Source: Bacillota bacterium
GTDB lineage: Bacteria > Bacillota > Clostridia > Acetivibrionales > DSM-2933
Length of the DNA stretch: 64,000 nt
Assembly: GCA_023430975.1 (NCBI GenBank)
Contig: JAEYYB010000036.1
Coordinates: 62,001-126,000, forward strand
Direction of reading: 5' to 3'
Below the pieces are notes generated by a model that had not been told where the DNA came from, did not search any database, and saw nothing but the letters and a program-made list of their open reading frames with translations. Positions within the stretch are counted from its first letter, which is position 1. The number at the start of each line of letters is the position of its first letter. Made by a program: the position numbers and the translations under genes. Below are positions 53,822-62,129 of this stretch, one piece after another.

Positions 53822-53864
53822 GCTGTAACCTTCAAAACCTTTTATAAGATTAGAAGGTTACAGC
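53822..53864. terminator. Hairpin after the CBM3 remnant
   Basis: GCTGTAACCTTC and GAAGGTTACAGC form a perfect 12-bp stem. The remaining 250 bases to the next gene show no frame; the toxin-like gene's promoter must lie there. Confidence 0.6.
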
Positions 53865-54119
53865 ATTTATTACTTTTTAGCTTTTTATTATGGGACCGTG
53901 AGCATTGCAGTTTTTTATCTCAAGATTGTTATTGAATATGAAATGCTTGATATTTCAATAAGCTTAGTAATATGCTTAATTAGGGTAGTTGTTTTTGTAT
54001 GTGATATGTGCACTATTATTGAAATCAAGTAAACAAAATGATATTATATAGTAAATATTAGATTATAGTAAATTATAATTGCCAGCAATAACAAATTTGA
54101 TAAATAAGGTTGGTGGATT

Positions 54120-55130
54120 ATGGGGGAGATAGCATATACAGGGGCAGGCTCTGGTAAAGGATGTAAGATACACATAACGGTACAAAAGCTTAGTAAGTGT
54201 AAAGATGTAAAAAAAAATAAAGAAATGGCTGAGGAAATAAAGGAGAGATGTACGGGCAAAACTGCTGCCCAAATCAAAGAGGTACTTAAAAAAGATGTTA
54301 AGGGAACTGAAAAGCTACCGGAAGCAGAATTGGAAGCATTAGCAGCTGATCTGGCAGATACTGTGGGAGTAAGCAAAGCTAAATTAAAAAATCTTGGAGT
54401 ATCGGCAAGTGGAAAAAAGCTTGAGGGAAAGAATCTTGAAATAAATGAAAAATTTCGTGGGGATCAGTTTAAAGTTGAAGACAGTTTTGATGCTTCAATT
54501 GATAAAGAAAAGCATGATATTTTGACAGCGGCTAATTGTAAGACAACATGTGCACTAAATGAAAATTTAGATGGACATTTAAAAGATAACGATAATATTA
54601 AGCTAAGTGACAAGGATAAAAGCTGCTTAGATGAATTAGCTAATTACCGTAAAGATATTAGTCCAATAACAGAGGATACAATTGTACAAAAAGTTATTGA
54701 TAAAAATGTATTTGATAAGTATTTAGATGAAGATGACCCTAGGGTATCCATATCGGGTTGTGTGTCAAAAGCGTCAGATGTAGCTCCTTTTACAAACAAT
54801 GCCGATGAAGCATATAAAAATCTTCGGTTAGACTATGAGGGAAACAAATTCAAGGAACAAGCAGAAAATGGAGGAGAAACTTATGTTATGCGATGCACAA
54901 GTAGTTTTTCCCCAGGTAATGGAGAATACCCCAGAATAGATAAACGTACAAGTCCACCATGTACCGGAACGGGATTCCTTGGAAGTGAAAGCCATTTGCT
55001 GCCTGAATATACATATGGTCAAGGACAGTCTATAAATGAAGGTGCAATATTTACGGTTGATAAGGATGGCAATGAGAAAATGTGTGCGGCATGGAACAAG
55101 AAAAAAGGACGCTTTGTCCGAGTTGAATAG
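54120..55130 (+). CDS. Toxin-like protein of unknown family (candidate polymorphic toxin)
   Basis: A 336-residue hydrophilic protein with no signal peptide or membrane segment. The first 200 residues are highly charged with many Lys/Glu helices (KTAAQIKEVLKKDVKGTEKL). The last 130 are different: VSISGCVSKASDV, then GGETYVMRCTSSFSPGNGEY, GTGFLGSESHLLPEYTYG and INEGAIFTV. The Arg, Ser-x-Ser and Glu spacing loosely recalls ADP-ribosyltransferase toxins, but this is a weak resemblance and I cannot name the family. The case for a toxin rests on the variable-looking C-terminal domain and on two similar small genes immediately downstream, the usual layout of toxin and immunity genes. The start has AAGGTTGG upstream, a modest site; other starts are possible. 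Confidence 0.5.
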   Translation: MGEIAYTGAGSGKGCKIHITVQKLSKCKDVKKNKEMAEEIKERCTGKTAAQIKEVLKKDVKGTEKLPEAELEALAADLADTVGVSKAKLKNLGVSASGKKLEGKNLEINEKFRGDQFKVEDSFDASIDKEKHDILTAANCKTTCALNENLDGHLKDNDNIKLSDKDKSCLDELANYRKDISPITEDTIVQKVIDKNVFDKYLDEDDPRVSISGCVSKASDVAPFTNNADEAYKNLRLDYEGNKFKEQAENGGETYVMRCTSSFSPGNGEYPRIDKRTSPPCTGTGFLGSESHLLPEYTYGQGQSINEGAIFTVDKDGNEKMCAAWNKKKGRFVRVE

Positions 55131-55143
55131 AGGAGAATTCATT

Positions 55144-55629
55144 ATGTTTATGATATATAATAGTTTCTTATATAGATATATAAAAGAAAAGAATCATTTT
55201 GAAATTGTCACTTATGATAAAAACAAGATTGATAACGGTTTTATGTTAGAAGATGATATTTATTATAAGGAAATTCAAAAGGATGATAAGTGCATACAAG
55301 ATATTTTCAAGGTCCAGTTTTTCTTAAAATGGGATAGTCATTTTGATGATGTAGATGAAGTATGGGAGATTCTCCTTGATGGTGGACGCCTGAAGGGAAA
55401 TCAGGTGCTATTAAAGTTTGCAAAAGGAATACTGCCTGGGTGGACAGTCGAGGAACAGACGGTTTGTTCAAAATATGTAGATATTGATGAATGTGAAGAC
55501 TTTTCAGTGGTATATACGTATACCGTTAAAGATGGAAATGTATTAAAAGATCCAATGGTAGTGGAACAAAAAGTATCAAAGGAAGAATTTCAAAAGATAA
55601 TAACTCAGTATCAAACAAAAAATATTTAA
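55144..55629 (+). CDS. Candidate immunity protein, copy 1
   Basis: A 161-residue acidic protein, MFMIYNSFLYRYIKEKNHFE..., with no known family by eye. GAGGAG precedes the ATG by eight bases, and the start lies 14 bases after the toxin-like gene's stop, as in a coupled pair. Its C-terminal 110 residues (from DDKCIQDIFKVQFFLKWDSH on) are about 80 per cent identical to the next gene. A terminator follows it. Neutralising the upstream protein is the simplest role but is inferred only from gene order. Confidence 0.6.
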   Translation: MFMIYNSFLYRYIKEKNHFEIVTYDKNKIDNGFMLEDDIYYKEIQKDDKCIQDIFKVQFFLKWDSHFDDVDEVWEILLDGGRLKGNQVLLKFAKGILPGWTVEEQTVCSKYVDIDECEDFSVVYTYTVKDGNVLKDPMVVEQKVSKEEFQKIITQYQTKNI

Positions 55630-55636
55630 GTAATCA

Positions 55637-55672
55637 AGGAAGCAAGTGGACAGTTCATTTGCTTCCTTTTTA
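55637..55672 (+). terminator. Terminator between the two immunity-like genes
   Basis: GGAAGCAA and TTTGCTTCC pair and run into TTTTTAG. It should reduce transcription into the second copy. Confidence 0.75.
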
Positions 55673-55680
55673 GTGGATAA

Positions 55681-56229
55681 ATGACGCAGTATGTAATAAA
55701 ATTGATAAATGTTTTGAAGCAGTTGAATAGGGGGGAGGACATTATATTTATTATATACAGAGATAATTTATATCATTCATTGGATGAGAAAACACATTTT
55801 GTTATTATTACAAGTCAGAAAACAAAAGCGGATAAAGATTTTTTATCGACATCTAGGTCGTTTTATAAAGAGATTCCCAAAGATGATAAGTGCATTCAAG
55901 ATATTTTCAAGGTCCAATTTTTCTTAAAATGGGATAGTCATTTAGCTAATGTGGATGAAGTATGGGAGATTCTAACTGAATATGAATATCTGAAAGAAAA
56001 TCAGGTATTATTAAAGTTTGTAAATGGTATATTACCAGGATGGACAGAGGAAGAACAGGCGGTCAGTACAAAATATGTAGATATTGATGAATGTGAAGAT
56101 TTTTCAGCGGTATATACGTATACCGTTAAAGATGGAAAAGTATTAAAAGAGCCAATGATAGTGGAACAAAAAGTATCAAAGGAAGAGTTTCAAAAGTTAG
56201 TACATCAGTATCAAATAAAAAATATTTAA
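55681..56229 (+). CDS. Candidate immunity protein, copy 2 (duplicate with altered start)
   Basis: Up to 182 residues from ATG 55681, homologous to copy 1 from about residue 21 on. The duplicated DNA includes the end of the toxin-like gene and its ribosome site: GTTGAATAGAGGAGAATTCA at copy 1 corresponds to GTTGAATAGGGGGGAGGACA here. But the ATG used by copy 1 has become ATA, so the strong GGGGGGAGG site now faces ATA/ATT. Translation must start at 55681, which has only a weak site, or at a rare ATT. The coding frame is otherwise intact. It may be a decaying paralogue or a second immunity specificity. Confidence 0.5.
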   Translation: MTQYVIKLINVLKQLNRGEDIIFIIYRDNLYHSLDEKTHFVIITSQKTKADKDFLSTSRSFYKEIPKDDKCIQDIFKVQFFLKWDSHLANVDEVWEILTEYEYLKENQVLLKFVNGILPGWTEEEQAVSTKYVDIDECEDFSAVYTYTVKDGKVLKEPMIVEQKVSKEEFQKLVHQYQIKNI

Positions 56230-56337
56230 GTAGTCGCTTGGGAACAAGGGGACGGGACGGTTAATGTGAAACTAGAAGTAGTGGGTATGGTAGCGAAGGA
56301 TAGCGGGGAGTTCTGAAAACTGGCGTTCTCTCGAGCA

Positions 56338-57012
56338 CTATTCCCTCTTTAATGCCATTCTAACTGCATGATCTGCATGCCGTGTAGTTTCAGGCAGGCG
56401 AAAATTTGGAGATAATTTAATAATCCAATCACAGGCAGTCTTTAGTGATATTTTATGTCCAACTGATACATAGACCGGCTTTACATTATCTTGGGTTCTT
56501 AAGACATTACCGATAATTTCTTCGTTATCAAAAAGGGGTGCATGGTCACCCCTTTTTAATCCCGGGTCAATTGATTGGCCATGTAGTCGTGTTTTTCCAC
56601 ATCCGATTGTAGGCACATCAAACAATACTCCTAAATGACATGCAAGACCAAATTTTCTAGGGTGAGCAATTCCTTGCCCGTCACAAACTATCAGGTCCGG
56701 GATAGTTTTAATTGCGTCCAGAGCTTTTACAAGGGATGGCAGCTCTCTAAAGGAAAACAGACCTGGAATGTATGGAAAATGTGAAACATCTTCAACTACC
56801 GAAGTTTCTACAACATCAAAAGTCTCTGAATCCAAAACTACTACAGCTGCGATTTGAAGATCGTTTTTATCGTCATAGGCAACATCACATCCAGAAATAT
56901 ATTTTATATCATTTAACTCATCATGAACTATTACTTTTTTAGCTAACTCCTTTTGAAGAAGCAATGCTTCAGCTTCATTCAGATTCCATGGATGTTCAAA
57001 TACAGGTTTCAT
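56338..57012 (-). CDS. nfi: Endonuclease V
   Basis: A 224-residue nuclease that cuts near deoxyinosine in DNA repair. The metal-binding first Asp is in SGCDVAY, then FPYIPGLFSFRELP, LIVCDGQGIAHPRKFGLACH and GCGKTRLHG, all intact. The C-terminal RLPETTRHADHAVRMA is typical. The start ATG at 57012 lies behind AGGGGGTA. It is single, leftward, and its 3' end lies about 110 bases from the immunity-like gene, with no strong terminator between them. Confidence 0.96.
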   Translation of the reverse strand: MKPVFEHPWNLNEAEALLLQKELAKKVIVHDELNDIKYISGCDVAYDDKNDLQIAAVVVLDSETFDVVETSVVEDVSHFPYIPGLFSFRELPSLVKALDAIKTIPDLIVCDGQGIAHPRKFGLACHLGVLFDVPTIGCGKTRLHGQSIDPGLKRGDHAPLFDNEEIIGNVLRTQDNVKPVYVSVGHKISLKTACDWIIKLSPNFRLPETTRHADHAVRMALKRE

Positions 57013-57075
57013 AAGATTTGTACCCCCTAATGATTATTGCTATTGTTGTTTATTATACCATATATGTAAATATTG

Positions 57076-57125
57076 ATTAAGGCATGATTGAAATATTACT
57101 TCCCGTTTTGAGAGTGTTCACGAGA
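57076..57125. repeat. Repeat family C, copy 1
   Basis: ATTAAGGCATGATTGAAATA TTACTT followed by CCCGTTTTGAGAGTGTTCACG. The first 26 bases recur exactly, inverted, at 49087-49112, and the whole unit recurs with changes at 60119-60170. Confidence 0.65.
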
Positions 57126-57311
57126 AAGATTAAAATCCAAAAAAGCTATGAGGGAATAGAAAGCACATTTAATAGTATAATAAATGGGGTGAGCTTATTT
57201 ATAAGTATGCTATTTATAAGGATATACCTTATTTAATGAATAGAGAGTTATAATAATTGCCCTTCTGATAAATTATTATAGGTAAATAGTGTGATTTTGC
57301 ATAATTATTTA

Positions 57312-57340
57312 TTGAAAATTTCATATTAATATGTTAGAAT
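57312..57340 (+). promoter_or_regulatory. Promoter of the PEP carboxykinase gene
   Basis: TTGAAA (57312-57317), a 17-base spacer and TAGAAT (57335-57340). Confidence 0.65.
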
Positions 57341-57458
57341 GTTATAAAATTATCAAAGTACAGAAGATGACTACTGAAAAGTATTCATATAACTAAATAA
57401 AACCTGATGGTAATCGTTAGGGAATACCAGAATAAAAATTTTGAGAGGAGATTTCTGA

Positions 57459-59249
57459 ATGACAACGAATAAAAAATTGCTTGATTGGGTAAAAGAAATG
57501 GCTGATATGTGCCAGCCGGACAAAATTTATTGGTGTGATGGTTCACAGGAAGAATATGATCGCTTATTAAAGGAAATGGTAGATGCAGGAATGGCTACAC
57601 CGCTTAATCCTGAAAAGCGTCCTGGATGTTATCTGTTCCGCAGTGATGCATCTGACGTAGCACGTGTTGAGGACAGAACTTATATAGCATCTAAGAAACA
57701 AGAAGATTCCGGCCCTACAAATAACTGGGTTAATCCTGATGAACTCAAAGCTACAATGAGGGAATTATACAAAGGTTGCATGAAGGGCAGAACAATGTAT
57801 GTTATTCCTTTCTCAATGGGACCTATAGGATCACCTATATCAAAGATTGGTGTGGAAGTATCAGACAGCCCATATGTTGTTATTAACATGCGTATTATGA
57901 CTCGTATTGGTAGCAAAGTTCTTGAAACTCTTGGAGACGGGGAATATGTTCCTTGCTTACATTCAGTAGGTGCTCCATTAGCTGAAGGTCAAAAAGATTC
58001 ATCATGGCCTTGTGCACCAATCGAAAAGAAATATATCAGCCACTTCCCAGAAGAAAAGACTATATGGTCTTTCGGTTCAGGATATGGCGGAAATGCTCTT
58101 TTAGGTAAGAAATGTTTCGCACTTCGTATTGCTTCTTCTATAGCTCGTGAAGAAGGTTGGTTGGCTGAGCATATGCTCATCCTCCGTCTTACAGATCCAA
58201 AGGGTAATGTAAAATATATAGCTGGTGCTTTCCCAAGTGCTTGTGGTAAGACAAACCTGGCAATGCTTGTTCCGACTATTCCTGGATGGAAAGTTGAAAC
58301 AATAGGTGATGACATAGCTTGGATGAAATACGGTAAAGATGGCCGTTTATATGCTATAAATCCTGAAGCTGGATTCTTTGGTGTTGCTCCTGGTACTTCC
58401 ATGGATTCAAATCCAAGTGCTATGCACAGCATAGAAAAGAACACAATATTCACAAACGTTGGCTTAACTGATGATGGTGATGTTTGGTGGGAAGGTATCG
58501 GTTATGATGCACCATCACATCTTATCGACTGGAAGGGTAAGGATTGGGCACCAGGTGCTGAAGCTCCTGCGGCTCATCCAAATGCTCGTTTTACAGCACC
58601 TGCTGAGCAGTGTCCTGTAATTGCTCCTGAATGGGAAGATCCTAATGGAGTGCCCATTTCGGCTATATTGGTTGGTGGACGCCGTCCAAGCACTATTCCA
58701 TTGGTTCATGAAAGCTTTAGCTGGGAACATGGTGTATTCATGGGTTCGATCATGGGTTCAGAAATTACAGCTGCAGCTATATCAGCAAATATCGGTCAGG
58801 TTCGCCGTGATCCATTTGCCATGCTTCCATTCATAGGTTACCATGTTGGTGACTACTTAAATCATTGGTTGGAAGTTGGTTCAAAAGCTGATGCGGATAA
58901 ATTACCAAAAATATTCTATGTAAACTGGTTCCGTAAAGATAAGGACGGTAAATGGTTATGGCCAGGATATGGCGAAAACAGCCGTGTTCTTAAATGGATC
59001 TGTGAAAGAGTATCAGGAGAAGGTAAAGCAGTTAAGACTCCAATAGGTTATATGCCTACAGCTGATGCTATTGATACCGCTGGTCTTGATGTAAGTGGAG
59101 ATGATATGGCTGAACTCCTCAAGGTTAATAAGGATGAATGGTTGAATGAAGTTGAGTCAATCAGGAAGCACTATGCTAATTATGGTGAAAAAATGCCTAA
59201 AGAGTTATTTAACCAGTTAGATTCATTGGAAAAGAGACTTAAAGAATAA
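57459..59249 (+). CDS. pckG: Phosphoenolpyruvate carboxykinase (GTP)
   Basis: A 596-residue GTP-dependent enzyme interconverting PEP and oxaloacetate. The kinase-1 loop FPSACGKTNLAM, the metal site region GDDIAWMKY, and the nucleotide-binding end WFRKDKDGKWLWPGYGENSR are all present. Length and motifs identify the GTP and not the ATP family. In C. thermocellum, which lacks a usual pyruvate kinase route, this enzyme makes oxaloacetate and GTP at the start of the malate shunt; mdh and malic enzyme at 34.5-36.7 kb would complete it here. GAGAGGAG precedes the ATG. Confidence 0.97.
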   Translation: MTTNKKLLDWVKEMADMCQPDKIYWCDGSQEEYDRLLKEMVDAGMATPLNPEKRPGCYLFRSDASDVARVEDRTYIASKKQEDSGPTNNWVNPDELKATMRELYKGCMKGRTMYVIPFSMGPIGSPISKIGVEVSDSPYVVINMRIMTRIGSKVLETLGDGEYVPCLHSVGAPLAEGQKDSSWPCAPIEKKYISHFPEEKTIWSFGSGYGGNALLGKKCFALRIASSIAREEGWLAEHMLILRLTDPKGNVKYIAGAFPSACGKTNLAMLVPTIPGWKVETIGDDIAWMKYGKDGRLYAINPEAGFFGVAPGTSMDSNPSAMHSIEKNTIFTNVGLTDDGDVWWEGIGYDAPSHLIDWKGKDWAPGAEAPAAHPNARFTAPAEQCPVIAPEWEDPNGVPISAILVGGRRPSTIPLVHESFSWEHGVFMGSIMGSEITAAAISANIGQVRRDPFAMLPFIGYHVGDYLNHWLEVGSKADADKLPKIFYVNWFRKDKDGKWLWPGYGENSRVLKWICERVSGEGKAVKTPIGYMPTADAIDTAGLDVSGDDMAELLKVNKDEWLNEVESIRKHYANYGEKMPKELFNQLDSLEKRLKE

Positions 59250-59273
59250 TTCCATAACATAAGATATAAAGTA

Positions 59274-59320
59274 ACGGTTGATAGGTCATTGAATAGTGGC
59301 TTATCAACCGTTTTTGTTAA
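59274..59320 (+). terminator. Terminator of pckG
   Basis: AACGGTTGATA and TATCAACCGTT pair, followed by TTTGTTAAT. Confidence 0.85.
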
Positions 59321-59422
59321 TATGTGGCAAACTATGTGTGTTAAAGAGCGTTTATTGATCAATTATATAAGTGGAGATATAAGCTTGAAAGACTGGAACA
59401 TTTGGATGATTTGAAGTAAAGA

Positions 59423-59495
59423 AGCTGAGGAAGGGGATCGAACCCTCGACCTATTGATTACGAATCAATTGCTCTACCAACTGAGCTACCCCAGC
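59423..59495 (-). tRNA. tRNA-Thr (anticodon CGT)
   Basis: On the reverse strand the acceptor GCTGGGG (59495-59489) pairs with CCTCAGC. The D arm is GCTCAGTTGGTAGAGC. The anticodon stem ATTGA/TCAAT holds the 7-base loop TTCGTAA with CGT, reading the Thr codon ACG. The T arm is GAGGGTTCGATCCCCTTC. CCA is not encoded. The gene stands alone between pckG and thpR. Confidence 0.96.
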
Positions 59496-59575
59496 AAAGT
59501 ATTATAATATTAAATTATCATATTTAATCAAAATTTTCAAATACTAAATTAAAAGTAATTTTTAAGGAGAGGGAA

Positions 59576-60133
59576 ATGAGAGCTTTTATCGGTATTGATT
59601 TTGATGAGGAACAAAAGAATAAAATAAACGAGCTTCAGCAAAGGCTGAGGAGGTATGCGATACGGGGAAGATGGAAACATATTGATAATTTTCATCTGAC
59701 TTTGAAGTTTTTAGATGATATTAGTTCAAGCCAGCAAATGCAAATAGATAATGTGATGAAGGATATATGCAGCACAGTAAAACCATTTAGCCTTGATATT
59801 AAGGACATTGGTGTTTTCGAAGGAAGGGATTCCATTCGTGTTTTATGGATGGGCCTTGGCGGAGATTTTGAGGAATTGAGAGCATTGCATAGAAGGATAG
59901 ACGAGCTATTAATACCAGTAGGATTTATACCTGAAAAAAGAAGCTATAACCCACATATCACTATAGCACAGGATCTAGTCTTTGAATGTGATTTCCAGCA
60001 AATACGTGATTCAATTGGAAAGTTGGATTTTAGTCCTGTCATTGTGAACACTCTCCATTTGTTTAAAAGTGAGCAGATTACAAATAAACGTGTATATACT
60101 AAAGTTTCAGACTATAATCTAAGGCATGAATGA
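59576..60133 (+). CDS. thpR: RNA 2',3'-cyclic phosphodiesterase (2H family)
   Basis: A 185-residue 2H phosphoesterase. The two catalytic motifs are HLTL (in NFHLTLKFLDD) and HITI (in YNPHITIAQD), the correct distance apart. The enzymes open 2',3'-cyclic phosphates on RNA; in bacteria the biological role is uncertain. The ATG at 59576 follows GGAGAGGG. Repeat C copy 3 starts just before its stop. Confidence 0.94.
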   Translation: MRAFIGIDFDEEQKNKINELQQRLRRYAIRGRWKHIDNFHLTLKFLDDISSSQQMQIDNVMKDICSTVKPFSLDIKDIGVFEGRDSIRVLWMGLGGDFEELRALHRRIDELLIPVGFIPEKRSYNPHITIAQDLVFECDFQQIRDSIGKLDFSPVIVNTLHLFKSEQITNKRVYTKVSDYNLRHE

Positions 60134-60170
60134 AAAATTACTTACCGTTTTGAGCGTGTGTTCACGGGTT
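60119..60170. repeat. Repeat family C, copy 3
   Basis: CTAAGGCATGAATGAAAAAT TACTTACCGTTTTGAGCGTGTGTTCACGG is a variant of the unit at 57076-57125. It overlaps the last codons and stop of thpR. Confidence 0.6.
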
Positions 60171-60259
60171 AAGTTAACTTATATTTCCGATTTCATTGTT
60201 ACACACAGGATAATAATGGTATATATTAAATTGGGCTTATAATGTGGGAGGTAGGTTTT

Positions 60260-61072
60260 ATGGATTTACATAATATTTTAGTTGCTTTTGGACTGACGCT
60301 TTTTGCAGGATTATCAACAGGTATAGGAAGTGTGTTAGCTTTTTTTACGAAAAAAACCAATACAAAATTTCTTTCTGTTGCATTAGGTTTCTCTGCGGGA
60401 GTTATGATCTATGTATCAATGATTGAGATATTTTCTAAAGCTAAGACTTCTTTGATCGGATATTTAGGTGAAACAATGGGATCATGGGCAACTGTTGGTT
60501 CATTTTTCCTTGGAATATTCATCATTGCTGCCATTGACAAGTTTGTACCTTCTGGTGAGAACCCTCATGAACTTCGTAAGGTTGAAGATATAAACAAAGG
60601 TAGTACCGGTGTTGATCGGGGTAAGCTTATGAGAATGGGGACGTTTACTGCCCTTGCAATAGCTATTCATAACTTTCCAGAAGGGCTTGCAACATTTACG
60701 TCTGCCATAAAAGACCCTTCGCTGGGAATTGCAATTGCCGTAGCAATAGCAATCCACAACATACCTGAGGGAATAGCAGTATCAATACCTATTTATTATG
60801 CTACAGGAGATAAGAAAAAGGCATTCAAGCTCTCTTTTCTTTCGGGTTTATCTGAGCCGGTAGGAGCCATTATAGGCTACTTAATATTATTCAGATTCTT
60901 TAATGATGCTATTTTTGGCGTTTTATTTGCAGCAGTCGCAGGAATAATGGTATTTATCTCGCTAGATGAGCTTTTGCCTACAGCAAGGGAATATGGGGAA
61001 CCACACCTTTCCATTTATGGTCTTGTGGCAGGAATGATGGTTATGGCTGTGAGTTTACTTCTCTTCATATAG
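60260..61072 (+). CDS. zupT: ZIP family divalent metal transporter (ZupT type)
   Basis: A 270-residue membrane protein with about eight helices. The transport motifs HNFPEGLATF and HNIPEGIAVSIPIY on neighbouring helices are the metal path of ZIP transporters and import Zn(II), Fe(II) or Mn(II) into the cytosol. The loop between helices (GENPHELRKVEDINKGSTG) is moderately long. The ATG at 60260 is preceded by GGGAGGTAGG; an earlier ATG at 60242 is part of that site. No regulator lies next to it. Confidence 0.92.
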   Translation: MDLHNILVAFGLTLFAGLSTGIGSVLAFFTKKTNTKFLSVALGFSAGVMIYVSMIEIFSKAKTSLIGYLGETMGSWATVGSFFLGIFIIAAIDKFVPSGENPHELRKVEDINKGSTGVDRGKLMRMGTFTALAIAIHNFPEGLATFTSAIKDPSLGIAIAVAIAIHNIPEGIAVSIPIYYATGDKKKAFKLSFLSGLSEPVGAIIGYLILFRFFNDAIFGVLFAAVAGIMVFISLDELLPTAREYGEPHLSIYGLVAGMMVMAVSLLLFI

Positions 61073-61270
61073 GAACGTAAGCTGGTTCAACCTGAGATAG
61101 GCAATGGGGGGGATGATGAAGGTTCGAAAATACTCGCTGCCTTTTTAAAAAAAGAGCTGGAAAAGTTTTTGACACCTGATCTAAATCCCTTGGGAAGAGA
61201 AATTATCGAGTGTTGCATGAATGATGGCAAACTGGAAGAATATATTGAACTTATTCCTGTAAGGATGTAA
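61073..61270 (+). pseudogene. Open frame fragment following zupT, no start codon
   Basis: Directly after the zupT stop, and in the same frame, about 65 codons stay open: EIGNGGDDEGSKILAAFLK and KELEKFLTPDLNPLGREIIE, ending VRM at a stop at 61268-61270. The residues look like real protein with a helical pattern, but there is no start codon or ribosome site and I do not recognise a family. It is either the tail of a decayed gene or a coincidence. Confidence 0.35.
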
Positions 61271-61307
61271 TATTAGATCTATATAAAGAATACAAAGAGG
61301 CGATAAA

Positions 61308-61847
61308 GTGCAGTTAATTAAAATTACAGAAGAAAGTCAAATCCCATTAAACTATGAAAATACACCAGTTTGGGAGCTAATAGCATATCAAAACTTGGGG
61401 GTAGAGTTTAAAACCTATAATTCTGCACAGCTTTTAATAGGGATGTGCATGGACAATAGAAAACAATTGCGTATACCGGAGAATTTTGCTTATATAATAA
61501 GAACGGGCGGGGCAAACTTAAGGTACTCCGAATTTAAAGTGTCTTACGCTATAGCTATCGGGGGAGTAAAATATATTGTATTGATAGCCCATAACAATTG
61601 TGGGATGGTCAATTTGGTTTCAAAGAGAGAACAGTTTATTGAAGGGTTATGCAAGAATGCTAACTGGAGCAGATCAAGGGCTGAAGAACATTTTATGAAT
61701 TATGCCCCCATATTTGAAATTGATAATGAAGTTGAATTTGTTTTTAATGAATCAAAAAGGTTAGCCCAAAAGTATCCGGGTGTAAATGCTGTCCCGCTTC
61801 TTTACTCAATTGAGGATAATATGTTAAGTGTGATTTTGGAAAAATAA
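61308..61847 (+). CDS. Beta-carbonic-anhydrase-like protein
   Basis: A 179-residue protein with the zinc pattern of beta-carbonic anhydrases: GMCMDNR (Cys and Asp-x-Arg) in the first part, RTGGANLRYSE, then IAHNNCGM (His-x-x-Cys). Beta-enzymes interconvert CO2 and bicarbonate in the cytosol. The length and the C-terminal part are close to clostridial carbonic-anhydrase-related proteins, some of which are inactive or bind other partners, so activity should be tested. The start is GTG at 61308 behind AGAGGCG. Confidence 0.82.
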   Translation: MQLIKITEESQIPLNYENTPVWELIAYQNLGVEFKTYNSAQLLIGMCMDNRKQLRIPENFAYIIRTGGANLRYSEFKVSYAIAIGGVKYIVLIAHNNCGMVNLVSKREQFIEGLCKNANWSRSRAEEHFMNYAPIFEIDNEVEFVFNESKRLAQKYPGVNAVPLLYSIEDNMLSVILEK

Positions 61848-61907
61848 ATTTATTGCGGAAATTATTTTTGATCATGACCAAGTTTGAGGTTATAATATGG
61901 AATTTTA

Positions 61908-62084
61908 TTGACAATACTGCATTAGGTATAATACAATATTATTGTTTAAAGGAGCTACTAAGTACTAAGTCAGCATTACGGTGCGTATACTTAATTATAT
62001 ATTATGCATCTGGCTTATTTACCTAAAGGATTAATGAGACTTATAATATAATCTGCGTTTTAGGTTATGTTATAAGTCTTTTTT
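61908..62084 (+). promoter_or_regulatory. Promoter, possible leader and terminator between the carbonic-anhydrase-like gene and dedA
   Basis: TTGACA at 61908-61913 is 18 bases from TACAAT at 61932-61937. Next comes AAAGGAG without a reading frame, and a hairpin AGACTTATAA / TTATAAGTCT ending in TTTTTT at 62084. The dedA gene starts 46 bases later. This could be a short regulated leader RNA, or the terminator of the previous gene plus an unrelated promoter-like match. Confidence 0.4.
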
Positions 62085-62129
62085 AGATGTTTGACATGAT
62101 TGGGAATTAGTGCTTGAAACGGAGGGTTA

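Larger units (their letters stand above)
57013..57458. other. Regulatory gap between endonuclease V and PEP carboxykinase
   Basis: ATTAAGGCATGATTGAAATA (57076-57101 is repeat C) lies near the left, followed by TCCCGTTTTGAGAGTGTTCA, which also occurs in similar form at 60143. TTGAAA at 57312-57317 and TAGAAT at 57335-57340, 17 apart, are a good promoter for pckG, leaving a leader of about 110 bases. Confidence 0.6.

Noticed and set aside
54120..55130. Firm call of an ADP-ribosyltransferase toxin
   Set aside because: The Arg / Ser-x-Ser / Glu pattern is too loose to name the family from sequence by eye.
57989..58453. Leftward frame of 154 codons opposite PEP carboxykinase
   Set aside because: Antisense to conserved catalytic motifs, so not credible as a gene.
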